NCBI RefSeq assembly: GCF_036669915.1
Contig: NC_089325.1
Span: 11,181,231-11,245,230 of the forward strand
DNA length: 64,000 nucleotides
Direction of reading: 5' to 3'
From: Pocillopora verrucosa
Taxonomy: Eukaryota; Cnidaria; Anthozoa; Scleractinia; Pocilloporidae
Positions 11,640-23,434 of the stretch are shown here, in pieces. Numbering within the stretch: the first letter of the stretch is position 1; each line of letters begins with the position of its first letter. The notes under the pieces were generated by a model, which did not search any database, was not told the DNA's origin, and worked only from the letters and a program-made list of their open reading frames with translations. The position numbers and the translations under genes are program-made.

Positions 11640-12010
11640 TGACGTTCAAAAACGGTAAAACTTGAAGGGATCGGAAACATTCCTGTGCTGAAATAGAAAT
11701 TGTATCAAGTTCTGTAATAAAAATGTAACATTTTGTTTCCAGCACAAAGCGGACACTCGTGACAAGACGAAGAATCGTCTTTCTCTGATTCATTCCTTAA
11801 CTTAGAATTTACCATTTTTATACTCTTTCAATTTAAGGCCAAGGCCGTCCTAAATTTTGCCTCCAAACATCAAGGTGCTGGAATATTTATATAGATTGTA
11901 CTCTAGAATAAACATTATATGAAAAACAAATTTGGACCTCCACTGATGTAGTTTGTTGTCGTGGCCGCCATATCTAAAAAAAAAGTCTTTCCTTTGAAAT
12001 TCACGCTGTC
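11640..12010 (-). repeat. Older dispersed repeat, inverted copy
   Basis: The reverse complement resembles 1-440 and 3265-3600: CTGGAATATTTA, TTTGGACCTCCACTGAT and GTTGTCGTGGCCGCCATATCT correspond to segments of those copies. It sits in the leader intron of C1, as the 3265-3634 copy sits in the leader intron of A. This suggests that A and C arose from one older inverted duplication that included intron sequence. Confidence 0.55.
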
Positions 12011-12226
12011 CTATAGTAACTGTGATAATTCGTGGGTCATTCATCTGGGCAAAACGTTTTACACGAAGTGATATCCAAGTCGGATATAACCAGAGAGACA
12101 AGATCCATTTCCTTAGTTTATAAAAGAAAAAAATTAAACAACTAATGTTATAAATATTGTAAATAATATTATAAGAAGAGCTGAAAGAATTGATAATATT
12201 TTCTTCTGTAATACAAGACTGTTATC

Positions 12227-12376
12227 ATGGCTTCCATACTCTGTTACATGACGCTGTTGTTGTGCGCTGTGGCCTTAAGTGAAGGGTGCTCTTGCGCTGA
12301 GCCGGTACCACCATCAGACTGGAAAGGAAATGCTTATGAGTACTGGAACAAACAACGATTATGCGCTGCAGACTAC
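12227..12376 (+). pseudogene. TIMP-like C1: first coding exon cut by the duplication join
   Basis: This is identical to the first coding exon of C2 (signal peptide, CSC, LCAADY) up to GACTAC. The next base should be the last base of the exon followed by a GTGAG donor. Instead the sequence jumps to the repeat AGAATACAGTTCAAG. Reading straight on gives 13 foreign residues and a stop at 12418, a 63-residue frame lacking all of exon 2. The promoter and leader upstream (10138-10252) are intact, so a short transcript could still be made. Without the inhibitor core it should not fold as a TIMP domain. Confidence 0.9.
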
Positions 12377-12522
12377 AGAATACAGTTCAAGTTAAGCTTT
12401 GTACAAAATTCTGACTAATGGAAAGATAATGATTCGAGTTTGTATTGTACATAGAAATACTCGATGAGTTGAATGCTTACGACAACGAAAGTAATCAAAA
12501 TTAGACCTGAAAAAAATTCAGG

Positions 12523-12592
12523 CCTGTACGGGATTTGAACCCATAACCTCTGCGATACCGGTACAGTGCTCTACCAACACCCAGTTGCCTTG
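12523..12592 (-). repeat. tRNA-derived repeat fragment (unit 2 copy)
   Basis: Exact duplicate of 3781-3850, now lying directly downstream of the broken C1 exon. Confidence 0.6.
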
Positions 12593-12748
12593 TTGTCTCA
12601 GTAGTGTTCACTACTGCGAAGATCGCTTTCATATTCATTGTAAACCAGAACAAAAGAGAATAGATATGCAGGTTATCTAATTTTCCTTTTTAGACCAAAT
12701 TAGAATGAATCAAACTCAAACCTAAGTTTGTTTTTAAGGTGAACCTAC

Positions 12749-12887
12749 CTGATGTGTTCTGATCGATCTGGCGGCCTGACTCAACTGATGGCGAAGGCGT
12801 ATGTCAGATGCGGTAATAAAACCAGGTCACAGTAGACCTGATGAAATTCTGTGGAATATGCGGCTCCCTATTGGCTTTCAATTATAC
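12749..12887 (-). promoter_or_regulatory. Orphan second copy of the gene A promoter and leader
   Basis: Duplicate of 4007-4145, with the donor GTAGGT intact on the minus strand. No copy of gene A follows it: downstream on the minus strand lie the antisense of C1 and, about 5.7 kb away, gene B1. If active it would make antisense RNA across C1, or splice its leader onto B1. Confidence 0.55.
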
Positions 12888-14868
12888 GCTTACTTTTTCA
12901 ATTACTGTTTTTAATAGAAAATAATATCTTTTAAATAATTGTTGTTTTTTTTTTCTAGCATAAGACTCATTCATATTTTGCAGTTGCCATTTCTCATTCC
13001 TCCCACTGAAGGCACCACGTCCATAAGGGATCATCTTCCTTAGAAATTGTCATTTTGAAATCTATGGCCCTTTTTCCGTGACCTCTTTCTGTTTCTCTTA
13101 TTAGTGTAACCTCATTTTTCTCCTAAGGTGCATTCTACTTTTAATTGTCTTTGCATGGGTTTATCTTCACTGTTTGATTAAATTTAATCAGTTCCAAGCA
13201 GTTAAGACAATAAGGACCTCAAGCAAATGAAAACTGCGAAAGAAATGAGGACGCGGCCAAGAGCTAATGAATAGAACAGCAATTAGCGCGTGCGTTTTAA
13301 GACTTTGTACATTTCTTAACCGTTCCCGGCAAAATCAGCAAAAATTACAGTCTGAGAACGAAAACCTCGACGGCAAGCTATTTAAAGTTTTAAAGAACTC
13401 AACGAACTCACATGCGTTATGCTGAAGTTGAGAGGGATGCCGCAAGAGACGATAGATACATTCAGCCATTCGCAAAATGTTAACTTAAGATATAAATTAA
13501 TTTTTTTTAATGGACATTTTCCTCAGCACTACCGTTCTGCCTGCCTGCCTAAGGTCCTTCCTTGCTTTTTTTCGCAAAAACTTTATCACAGGCAAGTCTG
13601 CAAGTCTAAAATGTAAAACCAAATTTTAATTTAATAATTACTAACTTGAATTTGAAAGGGCGGTTTTGAAATATTACCGCAAGCTGTGTTGACGTGCAGA
13701 TAAATTGCCCAATAAAAAGCGTAAAAATCGTCAGAAAAAGTTTCTTTAAAACACAAAACTTAAAACATAAATCATTGGAAACATCATACACACGAGAAAA
13801 GCTAATTTTTCATTAAGTTAAAACTGTATCTCCGAAGAGCAAAAAAACTGCTTCTTGGGGATTTACAAGCAACCAAATAATTGCAAGTAAGTTCCTAAAA
13901 CGTTTCCGAGACGTTACCAAGCATCTTATGTCCAAAGCTCTCCTCTCATGTTAATTGAGTCTCCCAGTTCAATCAGCAACAATGACTGAGGGGGGTGGGA
14001 GGGGGAGTGAATAGTAAAAAGAAAACCCTTCGTCAAAAGTGAAACCACCACCTTGATAAACCTGGTTATTGTGACGACCACGTTATTATTTGAAGATATA
14101 AATGGTTTTTATGTTTCTCGCTCGTCTAAACTCACAGGCTTATTCTTGTTTGCTGGAAATAGCTTTTGCCATAACTTGGCAACAATTGTGGCCGTTTATT
14201 TGCTAACAACTTGACTGAATTACATTTTATAAAATAATTCAAATAGTACGCGCGCTCTGATTGGCCATAAAACCATTTTACATGAGCGTATGTAAACACG
14301 GTTTTCGTTCCTCTTTCATTAGTTATTTTATAAAAGAAATGTAAAATGGTTTCCGTATTTACATAGCCTGATGTAAACACTTGGGAGGTTGGGAGAACAC
14401 TCGATAAGCTGGAAACCACTCCGCTTCGCGTCGTGGTTTCCTACGCTTATCTTGTGTTATGTGCGTTATGTGGTGCCGAAAGAGACGATAAATTTAGAAT
14501 AGGTGACCTTAAAACATTTCCACCAGTTGGTTTCACAGGCAGATAGATTACCCAATGAAAAGCGTCAAACTCTTTTACATTCAGGATGACGTCATTTTTC
14601 GCATAAGATAATCTCTCTGCCCCCTTACCCTTACACTTACCCCCTCTCCCTTAACCTCACCCCCTCCCCCCTACCCTCGCCCCCTCCCCCATTCCAACCC
14701 AAGAAACGATGACGAGCCTTTACGAGTTATGCACGCTTTATTCCCACCATCTGATAAAATAAATGGTTAAAAAAAACCAGGTCAAGAGCTATTGAACTTG
14801 CTTAAATTGAATATCTTCCACTATTCGCCTGCAACCGATCGAGCGAACTTAACTTAAAATAACAATAA

Positions 14869-15806
14869 TCAACATTTCTTCTGGGCTTCGCGGATTTTTT
14901 TCCTCGTATCATCTTTCCAAAGCTCGTGCCAGTCACACTGCCAGATTTCCAGCTGACCTTCGCCTTTTTTACCCGTCAGGAGATAAGTTTCTTTGACGTT
15001 AAGCTTCACCTTACAGAAATCTTCAATTCCATCGGTTGGGGTTTTGAGTTCAACAATTTCTTTTTCATCAAACGTTCCTTTAAAGGTTCTCAAAACTTTA
15101 ATTATGTAGACCACTGTGCCAACCGACAGAGGGTCGTCTTCATCGGATATCTTTGGTTGGGACCTCTTCAAAATTTTGGCTTTGATAGCTGTTGAAAAGA
15201 AATTAAAAGTACCGCAATAAAAATGTTGTACAGAAAGTGACTTTTCAAAATCGCAGCCACGTGGTGCGTCGTGGTGATGCGCGAGGAGCGAAGACTTTGA
15301 GCGCACAAAACAACACGGGAAAGTAGTGTTCTACAAACAGTTGACCATTAGTGATTGTCGGTAGCATGGGTTGTTTATGTGGCTCGAATTAAAATGCAAA
15401 CAATGGGAGAGTAAAGGGAGTTTTTATGCCGCAAGGAAGTGGACAGACCACTAAGAAAGTTGTAAAATGGTGCGTACGCGAATTGCCAGGTTACTCTTTA
15501 AAATTTACAAAAGCTTTTTTAATGGCTGCGACAAAATTCTTTTTTTATTTTTTTGGAGCATGCTCCTCCTCTGCGAAATGGAGATCAGATTAATGCCAAA
15601 CTGACCGAGTGAATGATTTTGATTGAAACTAAATGATTTCAAAGTAGAATCTCACTGTAGTCTGCGGCGCATAAACGAAACTTGTTCCAGTACTCATAAA
15701 CGTCTCCCTCCCAGTCTTCCGGTAGTGGTGGGGGTAGACACGGACACTCCTCACTTAAGGCAACAGTGAACAACAAAAGCGTTATATAACAGAGTATGGA
15801 AGCCAT
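14869..15806 (-). CDS. TIMP-like gene B2: identical duplicate of B1
   Basis: Coding exons 15806-15656 and 15188-14869 on the minus strand, offset from B1 by 8743 bases with the same splice sites and the same predicted 156-residue protein. Signal peptide, Cys-Pro-Cys, six mature cysteines and a terminal KKC are as described for B1. Its head-to-head partner is the intact gene C2, whereas B1 faces the broken C1. The two B genes double the dose of this product unless one is silenced. Short reads would not distinguish them. Confidence 0.88.
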
Positions 15807-18800
15807 GATACCTATTTTGTATTATAGAAAAAATATTAGCAAAGTTTGGAATACTTTGTACAAATGCTTACCTTTACGAGGGCGATGGTGTTGCGATTTT
15901 CAGTTTTTGTCGTGACGCCTGAGATCAGTTATTGCGGTCCGAAATCTACGCTTTTTGTAGGTGTGGGTGGGTGGAAGCTAAGAACCTTGTTCCCTCTCAA
16001 AACAATTCGAGGTAAAGAGTAGGTCTCTATGAGGCAATGGATTTTACGGCTAGGAGAGGAAAATTTTTACACTTAACTTTCTCCACAATTAACGAATGAA
16101 AATTCGACGCTCATAAAAGCCCCGTTTTTCGTGCATGACACTCTCTATTTCTCTTATCACTAGAACCTCATTTCTTTGCTGAAGTACATTCTATTTTTTA
16201 ACTGTCTTCGCATGGGTTTGTCTTCACCGATTGATTAAATTTAATCAGTTTCAAGTGATGTAGGCAAAGGGACCTTAAGCAAACCAAGACGACGATGAGA
16301 AGTTGGCCAAATTAAAGATCCAATGGGTGAAACAATATCTTAGCACGTGCGTTTTAGAATTTTGTACATTTCTTATTTATCCTCTGCAGAATAACAACGT
16401 GAAAACACCAACATTTGCGCGTCCTGTGAACGGAAACCTCGACGGCAAATCATTAAAGTTCACACTTGATATGCTGAAATTGAGGCGTGGCGCCATAAGA
16501 GACAATAAATACATACAGCCATTCGCAAAATTCTTACTGAAATTGTATTTTTGAACGCATTTTGAACGTGTTTTTAGAATGCACTTTGAACCCGCTTTGA
16601 ACAGGTTTACATTGATGCGCCCGATGATTAATAAGGGGTCTCGTGCCACTCTATTCTTCGACGAAATGCAGAACTGAAACCATTCGCGACTCGCTGGTAC
16701 TCCTCCTGTGAGATACGATTTTTTTTCCTGTACGTCTAGAACACTGAATACAGATCTGGTAATCTATGTTTAAGAATTTGAGTGGAAACAAAGATTCTTC
16801 ACAGTGTACATCTTTACCTGCGCTGGATACGTCATTTGTCGTTCGTTCTCGTTGTATTAATCCTCAGGGATAAATAGTGGTATTATCAGATGTACGTAAG
16901 ACGCACTGATATTCTTACCTTAATTTAAAAGCTCCTGCCTGTCATGAACTTCCGTTTTCTCAAACGGTTCGAACAAATAGCGGCTAAGTCCTTTTGCAAC
17001 TTTTTCCCTTCTCTTTCACGTTCCCAACTACTTCTATCGCGATAAATTCCCCATTTTAACTATGAACACAGGTATAGCGAACGTCTGAAGTCAAACAATT
17101 ATGTAATATCTCAGCACTGAGATATTAACTTTTTTCACGACACCTGTGTTGTCGTTATAGTATATTCCTTTACAGTTATCATCTCTGAATAGCTGTACCA
17201 AAACGCGACCTATTTACAGGTTGAGCTCATTATTTTACAGCATGCAGTTCTTTGAAAATTGTGTTTATCAATCAAAAGTCTATTTAACAATTACCTATTG
17301 CCTAAGTGCAACATCTACGTTTAAGCATTTTTCTTTTTAAACTCGTGGATACTCTTCAACGGTGAAGCGCCAAGCGATTTTCAATGCTAAGAAGTCTAAT
17401 AGTAAATTTTGTAAAATTTGCCGCAGGATTGAGACAACAGTAAATCAAAATTTTGATAAGAGTTTTCGACCTCGTGTTGACAAGGGCTGTCTCAGGTTTG
17501 AAACTTCTTGAGCGACTGAGAATTTTTCCTTAAATTTGGTTCATTAAAAGCGAAGAGGGAGACTTTCATAGAACTCCGAGAGACATCTTTTTTTTAAAAA
17601 ATACATTAGGTAAGGAGGAAGCTACCATGATTTGAGTAATTTCAAACTCTCGAAGTGTCGATACCATAATTCTTCCGTCGCCAGTAAAAAAATCACGATA
17701 CATTCTTTACCTTTCCTTAATTTGTATTATTACTAATACTGATTTTCACGAAAAGCCAGAATTTCTCTGACCTGTATCTAAACATGATATCCTCACCTTG
17801 CGCAGTGAATAAATCATTTACATCTTCTCACATGAAGGTAACAATGTTGATATGGCAACCTTGTTTATCAACGTAGCGTTTTTCTTTTCACTGAGAGTTT
17901 TTTGGTTTTGTTTTTTTGGTTTTTTTTTGACACTATTTTTACACCATAACTATGAGCTTCAGTGGTGTTCTATAATTGAGGAAATATCAGTATCTGATAT
18001 GCGAAAAAAAGTACACAAATCACTCAAAAACCTCTCTCATCTTTCCGGTACCCTCCTCAATTGATGCCGATTGAATTGAAGACTGAATTATCATAAAAAA
18101 AGAAACCTCTAGGAATGAGTTGCAAGGCAACGTCTCGGCAACGTTTTGGAACTTTCTGGAAACTATTTGGTTGCTTGTAAATTCTCAGTCAGGCATTCTG
18201 TTCTCATCTGAAGTTTATTTTTAACGTATTTAGATTTAAGCCTTCCTCGCGTGTATTATAATTCCATTGATTTGTATCTTAAGTTTTATGCTCTAACGAA
18301 ACTTTTTCAAAAGGTTTTTACACTTTTTCGTCGGCAATTCATTTGTACGTTAACACAGCTGGTGGTGTCGTCTTAAAATCGCCGTTTGCAAATTGACACT
18401 TATTAAATTTTAGGTTAAGTTGAATTTGATTTAAAATTCACATCTTCGACCTCCTCAGATGGAATTTTCGCGGCGAACGAAAACGTCGATGCGCACATGG
18501 TTATGTCTACATTATTTGAAACTGGTCAAATTTAATCAATCAGTGAAGAGAAACCCATACGAAGACAATTAAAAGTAGATTGCACCTAAGCAGAAAAATG
18601 GGGCTCCATAAGAGAAACCGAGAGATTTCATAGAGAAAAAAAAAGGGGGCTTTAACTTTCATAAGGGAAATCTTAAAAGTGCGACGATCTCCTCCTCAAA
18701 AGCGAGGTTACAATATATGAAATGAGTGTAATAAATTTTACAATATTTGCCTTCATGTTGGAGTTATGGGGAGCGGTAACTGAACAGATATGATCATAAA

Positions 18801-18880
18801 TTGGTCTCATGCCGGAAAGAAAAAAGGATGTTATTTTCTTAAAAAAACGGTAATTAAAAAAGTAAACACAATATCGACAG
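15807..18880. other. Shared upstream region of divergent genes B2 and C2
   Basis: Duplicate of 7064-10137, containing the same foldback (about 17059-17158), the same candidate leader donor for B (near 15871) and no supported gene. Confidence 0.4.
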
Positions 18881-18995
18881 CCAATAGGGAGCTGCATATT
18901 CCAGCACATTTTATCAGGCCTACTGTGACTTGGTTTTATTACTGCACCTCGTTGATGAGTTGGGTCAGACCGCCAAATTCACCAGAACAGATCAG
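18881..18995 (+). promoter_or_regulatory. Promoter and leader exon of gene C2
   Basis: Duplicate of 10138-10252 with CCAAT at its start and the leader ending ATCAG/GTAAGTT. An acceptor (TTCTGTAATACAAG at 20960) lies nine bases before the ATG of C2, giving a leader intron of about 1.96 kb. Confidence 0.6.
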
Positions 18996-19783
18996 GTAAG
19001 TTGACCTTGAAACAAGCTTAGCTTTACGTTGTTATGATCTCATTTGATCCAAAACAGAAAATTAGATAACCTGCATATTTATTCTCTTTTGTTTTGCTTT
19101 GATTGGTCGAGTGAAGAGGCTATCAAAAACAGGAAAACTTTCGGAAGGATACCAGGTTAGCGGAATAGTTATCTTTGAACAACAATGTTTTTGGTACAAT
19201 CCTAACCTTTGTATTTTCTTTACATCGGCATAACGGCCGACTTCAAACGTTACTTGTTATTTGCCCGCACATTTGGGGCCTGTTAAAAACCGAAAAATTG
19301 GCCGAAATTTCCACTCGTAAAAACTAAGAGAAAATAATGGGCTCAAGGTCCCTTGCGAAAATCAGATCAATATGTCGCTAGAGAAAAACGCTAGAATTCT
19401 GAAGATAACAATCCCATTCGATCTGGAGAGTGAGGCCGCTAAGATCTCTCATAAAATCAAAAATTGATAGAAAAACAACAACAACAACAACGAAAAAGAC
19501 CAAAACCGAAAAATCGTTAGATTTTAAGGGAAAACAGTAATCTCAGTAATCTTAATCAGGATTCAAAATCTAATGTCACTTTCTTGGTGGTAAAGTTATG
19601 TGCACAATAGATTAGAAGAGACTACAGACTCTTAAAAACAGATTAGTAAGCGCTTGAGAAGAATCTGATTTGTCTACGGTAACTCCGTCCATGCAACGCT
19701 GGGCTGGTGATTTGAAATTGGCGTCAGTGCTTAGCATCCGAAGTGATGCGTTCCATTACTATTTGAAAAAAGGTCAATAATTC

Positions 19784-20279
19784 AACCTTTTATCTCCTAC
19801 GATTGACCAAGAGATCATTTCTCCTTACAATATTAATACAGTATCAAGCATAGAATTGATGAGAATAAAGAAAAATATCAATGCGGGGATTGTTAGTTGA
19901 TCCAATACCAAATTCTCCAAATTGACATCATAAGAGTTGTATGGTAGACAGTAAGGAGAATTACAAATAAGATCTTGGAAGTTAAAGGGTTAAAAGTGAT
20001 GAAACACGTTGACTATTCTGCATTGTCTTTGTCGTTAATTTTGAGAATATTTGCAAGCGTTCAACTCACCATGTATTTATTTTTAACCCTTTAACTCCCA
20101 GACTAAATTTGTAATTCTCCTTACTATCAACCATACAATTCTTATAAAGTTAGTTTTGAGAACTGAGTATTGGATCAACTAATTATCACCAAGTTGATAT
20201 TTTTCTTTATTCTCATCACTTATCTGGTTAATATTGTATTGATATTCTGTCTTGGTCACTCATGGGAGTTTAAGGGTTA
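19784..20279. repeat. Inverted pair of MITEs (unit 2 copies)
   Basis: Duplicates of the MITEs at 11041-11250 and 11341-11536, at 19784-19993 and 20084-20279. They lie in the leader intron of C2. Confidence 0.75.
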
Positions 20280-20969
20280 AGATACGACGTCGACTCATTA
20301 TCTTTACACGAGTCAGACTTTCGCACATTGCTTAAATTGAACTGTAATCTCAAAATCATCCCTCAGGTCGATGAAGTAATTTTGACGTTCAAAAACGGTA
20401 AAACTTGAAGGGATCGGAAACATTCCTGTGCTGAAATAGAAATTGTATCAAGTTCTGTAATAAAAATGTAACATTTTGTTTCCAGCACAAAGCGGACACT
20501 CGTGACAAGACGAAGAATCGTCTTTCTCTGATTCATTCCTTAACTTAGAATTTACCATTTTTATACTCTTTCAATTTAAGGCCAAGGCCGTCCTAAATTT
20601 TGCCTCCAAACATCAAGGTGCTGGAATATTTATATAGATTGTACTCTAGAATAAACATTATATGAAAAACAAATTTGGACCTCCACTGATGTAGTTTGTT
20701 GTCGTGGCCGCCATATCTAAAAAAAAAGTCTTTCCTTTGAAATTCACGCTGTCCTATAGTAACTGTGATAATTCGTGGGTCATTCATCTGGGCAAAACGT
20801 TTTACACGAAGTGATATCCAAGTCGGATATAACCAGAGAGACAAGATCCATTTCCTTAGTTTATAAAAGAAAAAAATTAAACAACTAATGTTATAAATAT
20901 TGTAAATAATATTATAAGAAGAGCTGAAAGAATTGATAATATTTTCTTCTGTAATACAAGACTGTTATC

Positions 20970-22095
20970 ATGGCTTCCATACTCTGTTACATGACGCTGT
21001 TGTTGTGCGCTGTGGCCTTAAGTGAAGGGTGCTCTTGCGCTGAGCCGGTACCACCATCAGACTGGAAAGGAAATGCTTATGAGTACTGGAACAAACAACG
21101 ATTATGCGCTGCAGACTACGGTGAGATTCCATTTTGAAATTGTTTAGTGTTAAATCAACCTCATTGGAAGAGCATGCTCCAAAATCCTTTTTTTTTTTAA
21201 CGCAGCCATTAAAAAGCCTATTAAAAATATGACGTCGAGCGTATTTGAAGACTCCAAAGAGTAACCTGGCATTTGCGGATGCCACCATTTTGAAACCTAC
21301 CTAGTAACCTGGCCGCTCACTTAAGACATAATACTCTTCAGATCATTATTTTTTTGATATCTTTTAACGATGTATTTGAACAACCTAGACCTGCTCAAAC
21401 AGACATTCTCTATTCCTACGACCATCTTTAATTTGCTGTGACCAGAGCATCAACTGTTGAGATTTTGCGTGTATAGCCAGCTGGGTTCTGAGCTGTTCTC
21501 AAAATGGTTGATAGCATAATCAGCTAAATATTGTTATCTCCTTTCCGTACAATTTTCAAAGGAATAGGTTTCATTTTCTTTAAAGATGCACAAAATCCTA
21601 TAGAGCTAACGCAAATTTGATTTCAATCGATGCTTGCCTTGTTCACAAATTGTCATCGCCAACTTTATTCCGGCAAGGTCTCAAATTAATGCTTCGTTAT
21701 TTTTGCTACACCCTTCCTGAGTTGCAGGAATTTACTCGTAGACCCATTCCTGTGCCTCATTTTACTACGGTACTTTTATTTTTCTTACAACAGCTATCAA
21801 AGGCAAGGTTTTGGAAAGATCGGATGACCCTTTGTCGGTTGGCTCAGTGATCTACAAAATCAAAGTTACGCAATCCTTTGTAGGATCGTTTGACGAAAAA
21901 GAAATTGTTGAGCTCAAAACCAAGGCCGATGAAGCGCAGTGTGGTGTACACCTTAACCTCGAAGGAACACAAAACATTTACCTCCTGACCGGTGGAAACA
22001 GCAATGGTCAATTGGAGATCGAGCTGTGCGGCTGGTATGAGCCATGGAAAGATGATACCAGGGAGAAAATTCGCAAAGCCTTGAAGAAATGCTAA
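20970..22095 (+). CDS. TIMP-like gene C2: secreted single netrin-type domain (intact)
   Basis: Coding exons 20970-21120 and 21794-22095, joined in phase 1 (TACG/GTGAG donor, TTACAACAG acceptor), give 150 residues. A signal peptide (MASILCYMTLLLCAVALSEG) is followed by CSCAEP, and Cys-Ser-Cys would be the mature N-terminus. Then come LCAADY, AIKGKVL, DDPLSVGSVIYKIKV, GSFDEKEIVEL, QCGVHLNLEG, YLLTGGNSNG, ELCGWYEPW and a terminal KKC. All six cysteines of a TIMP N-domain are present, and the C-terminal domain is absent. It is shorter than A and B because a loop after strand B is trimmed. AATAAA at 22223-22228 is a likely polyadenylation signal. It is closest to B in exon 2 wording and to A in promoter and signal peptide. 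Confidence 0.9.
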
Positions 22096-22688
22096 TCATT
22101 GTTACTGTTGATTCACTTCGCTCGCTCAATTGTAAGCGAACAATGGGAGATATGGTGTTATAGAATGGTTCATGAGCACTTTGAAGTGGTCTGTAGAACA
22201 ATTCATTTTGTCAAATGTTGGTAATAAAGCGAGTACAAAACCTAACATCTCTTAACTGTTTCTTGGAGTAGAGTGGGAAGTGGGGGGGGGGGGAAGTATC
22301 TCACGTGAAAAATGACGTCAGCCTTACGCTTTTCATCGGGCAATTATCTCCTCATTAACACAACTGGCGGTGATGTTTTAAAGCCGTCTATTGCAAATTA
22401 ACACTAAGTTAATGAACTAACTCACAGCTTAGACCTCCTCGGATGGAGCTTTTGCGGAAGAAACGTCGATGGTGATGGCTTCATTACTTGAAACTGATTA
22501 CCGTATGATTCGATTTTGCACCCTCGTTCTGGTAGGCGCCCCCTCTGAAGTCAGCGCTCTCCCACCCTCCCCTCCCCCCCCCTGCATGTGCATTGAAATA
22601 AACCGTTAGGTAGTTCATCTTTATTTAATTGCTCACTTTTAAAAAGCCTCATCACAAATACATTGGTCTTTGTATCAGTCTCTCACTT

Positions 22689-22983
22689 ATAATTATTATT
22701 ATTATGGTTATCATTATTATTATTATTATTGTTATCATCATTATTATTATTGTTATCATCATTATTATTATTGTCATCATCATTATTATTATTGTTATCA
22801 TCATTATTATTATTGTTATCATCATTATTATCATTGCTATCATCATTATTATTATTGTTATCATCATTGTTATTATTGTTATCATCATTATTATTATTGT
22901 TATCATCATTATTATTATTGTTATCATCATTATTATTATTGTTATCATCATTATTATTATTGTTATCATCATTATTATTATGT
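22689..22983 (+). repeat. 21-bp minisatellite nested in ATT repeats
   Basis: About thirteen copies of a 21-base unit (ATTATTATTATTGTTATCATC with small variants) follow a short ATT run. The regular unit leaves all frames open on both strands, so the long Ile/Val, Tyr/His, Leu/Ser and Asn/Asp open frames here are artefacts of the repeat and not proteins. Confidence 0.9.
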
Positions 22984-23110
22984 CCAAGTGAATTCACTCA
23001 TCCTTCAAACGAATAATCTCATCTTTAGATTTTGCGGTGATTGCCTGGCTGATCGTTCTAGCCGGCAGGAAGGATCCAGCGAAAACAAATCCGTTTTTTC
23101 AATATTTTTT

Positions 23111-23434
23111 TATCAACCTATATATAACTAGAAAAAAGATACTTTTGAATATCATATCACCGGCTTTTGTGGTGATAGAGAAGATCATTATAAAAATCTT
23201 CAAATATCTATTGTTTGAGACAGCTCATCATCGATGCTTAACAACTTTTTCTAACTATTTGAACTTAAACTGTAACCCTGATCAGCTGTTTCTCGGAACT
23301 AGCCTTAAAAATGGTAAATTCATTTGAAAAAGGTGTGTGCATGACTTTGAATATTTGGCTATTCCAGATTACCAGTCATCTTTCTTTTCGTTTTTTCAAA
23401 GAATAACTAATTCATACTGAAATGACGGTTGGGT
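23111..23434 (+). repeat. Left arm of a 0.32-kb inverted repeat
   Basis: This is almost identical, inverted, to 25791-26110, starting near AACTAGAAAAAAGATAC and ending at TGACGGTTGGGT. The arms enclose about 2.36 kb that includes the LINE fragment. It has an open frame with no recognisable domain. Confidence 0.85.

Larger units (their letters stand above)
3635..12376 (+). repeat. Recent tandem duplication, unit 1 (8742 bp)
   Basis: This is near-identical to 12377-21119, head to tail. By eye I see only four differences: a T-run of 9 against 10 (near 4203 and 12945), a T-run of 10 against 9 (near 9177 and 17919), and one inserted T plus one substitution (near 9666-9675 and 18410-18416). The unit carries the gene A promoter and leader, gene B, the gene C promoter and leader, and the first coding exon of C up to GCAGACTAC. 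There is no obvious microhomology at the join. Confidence 0.95.
12377..21119 (+). repeat. Recent tandem duplication, unit 2 (8743 bp)
   Basis: This is the second unit of the tandem duplication, abutting unit 1 at 12376/12377. After its end at 21119 the parental sequence of gene C continues (GGTGAGATTCC, a normal splice donor). That identifies C2 as the uninterrupted gene and places the novel join at 12376/12377. Confidence 0.95.

Noticed and set aside
22689..22983. CRISPR array or bacterial-type repeat system
   Set aside because: The units are simple tandem repeats without unique spacers, and the window is eukaryotic. No CRISPR array is present anywhere in it.
22629..23131. Long open frames on both strands across the ATT/GTTATCATC repeat
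   Set aside because: They are produced by a 21-base repeat without stops and have extreme composition (Ile/Val, Tyr/His, Asn/Asp). There is no start context, domain or splice structure.
23037..23327. Conserved frame in both inverted-repeat arms as a gene
   Set aside because: The match follows from near-identical DNA of the repeat arms, no domain is visible, and the frame extends only to the arm limits.
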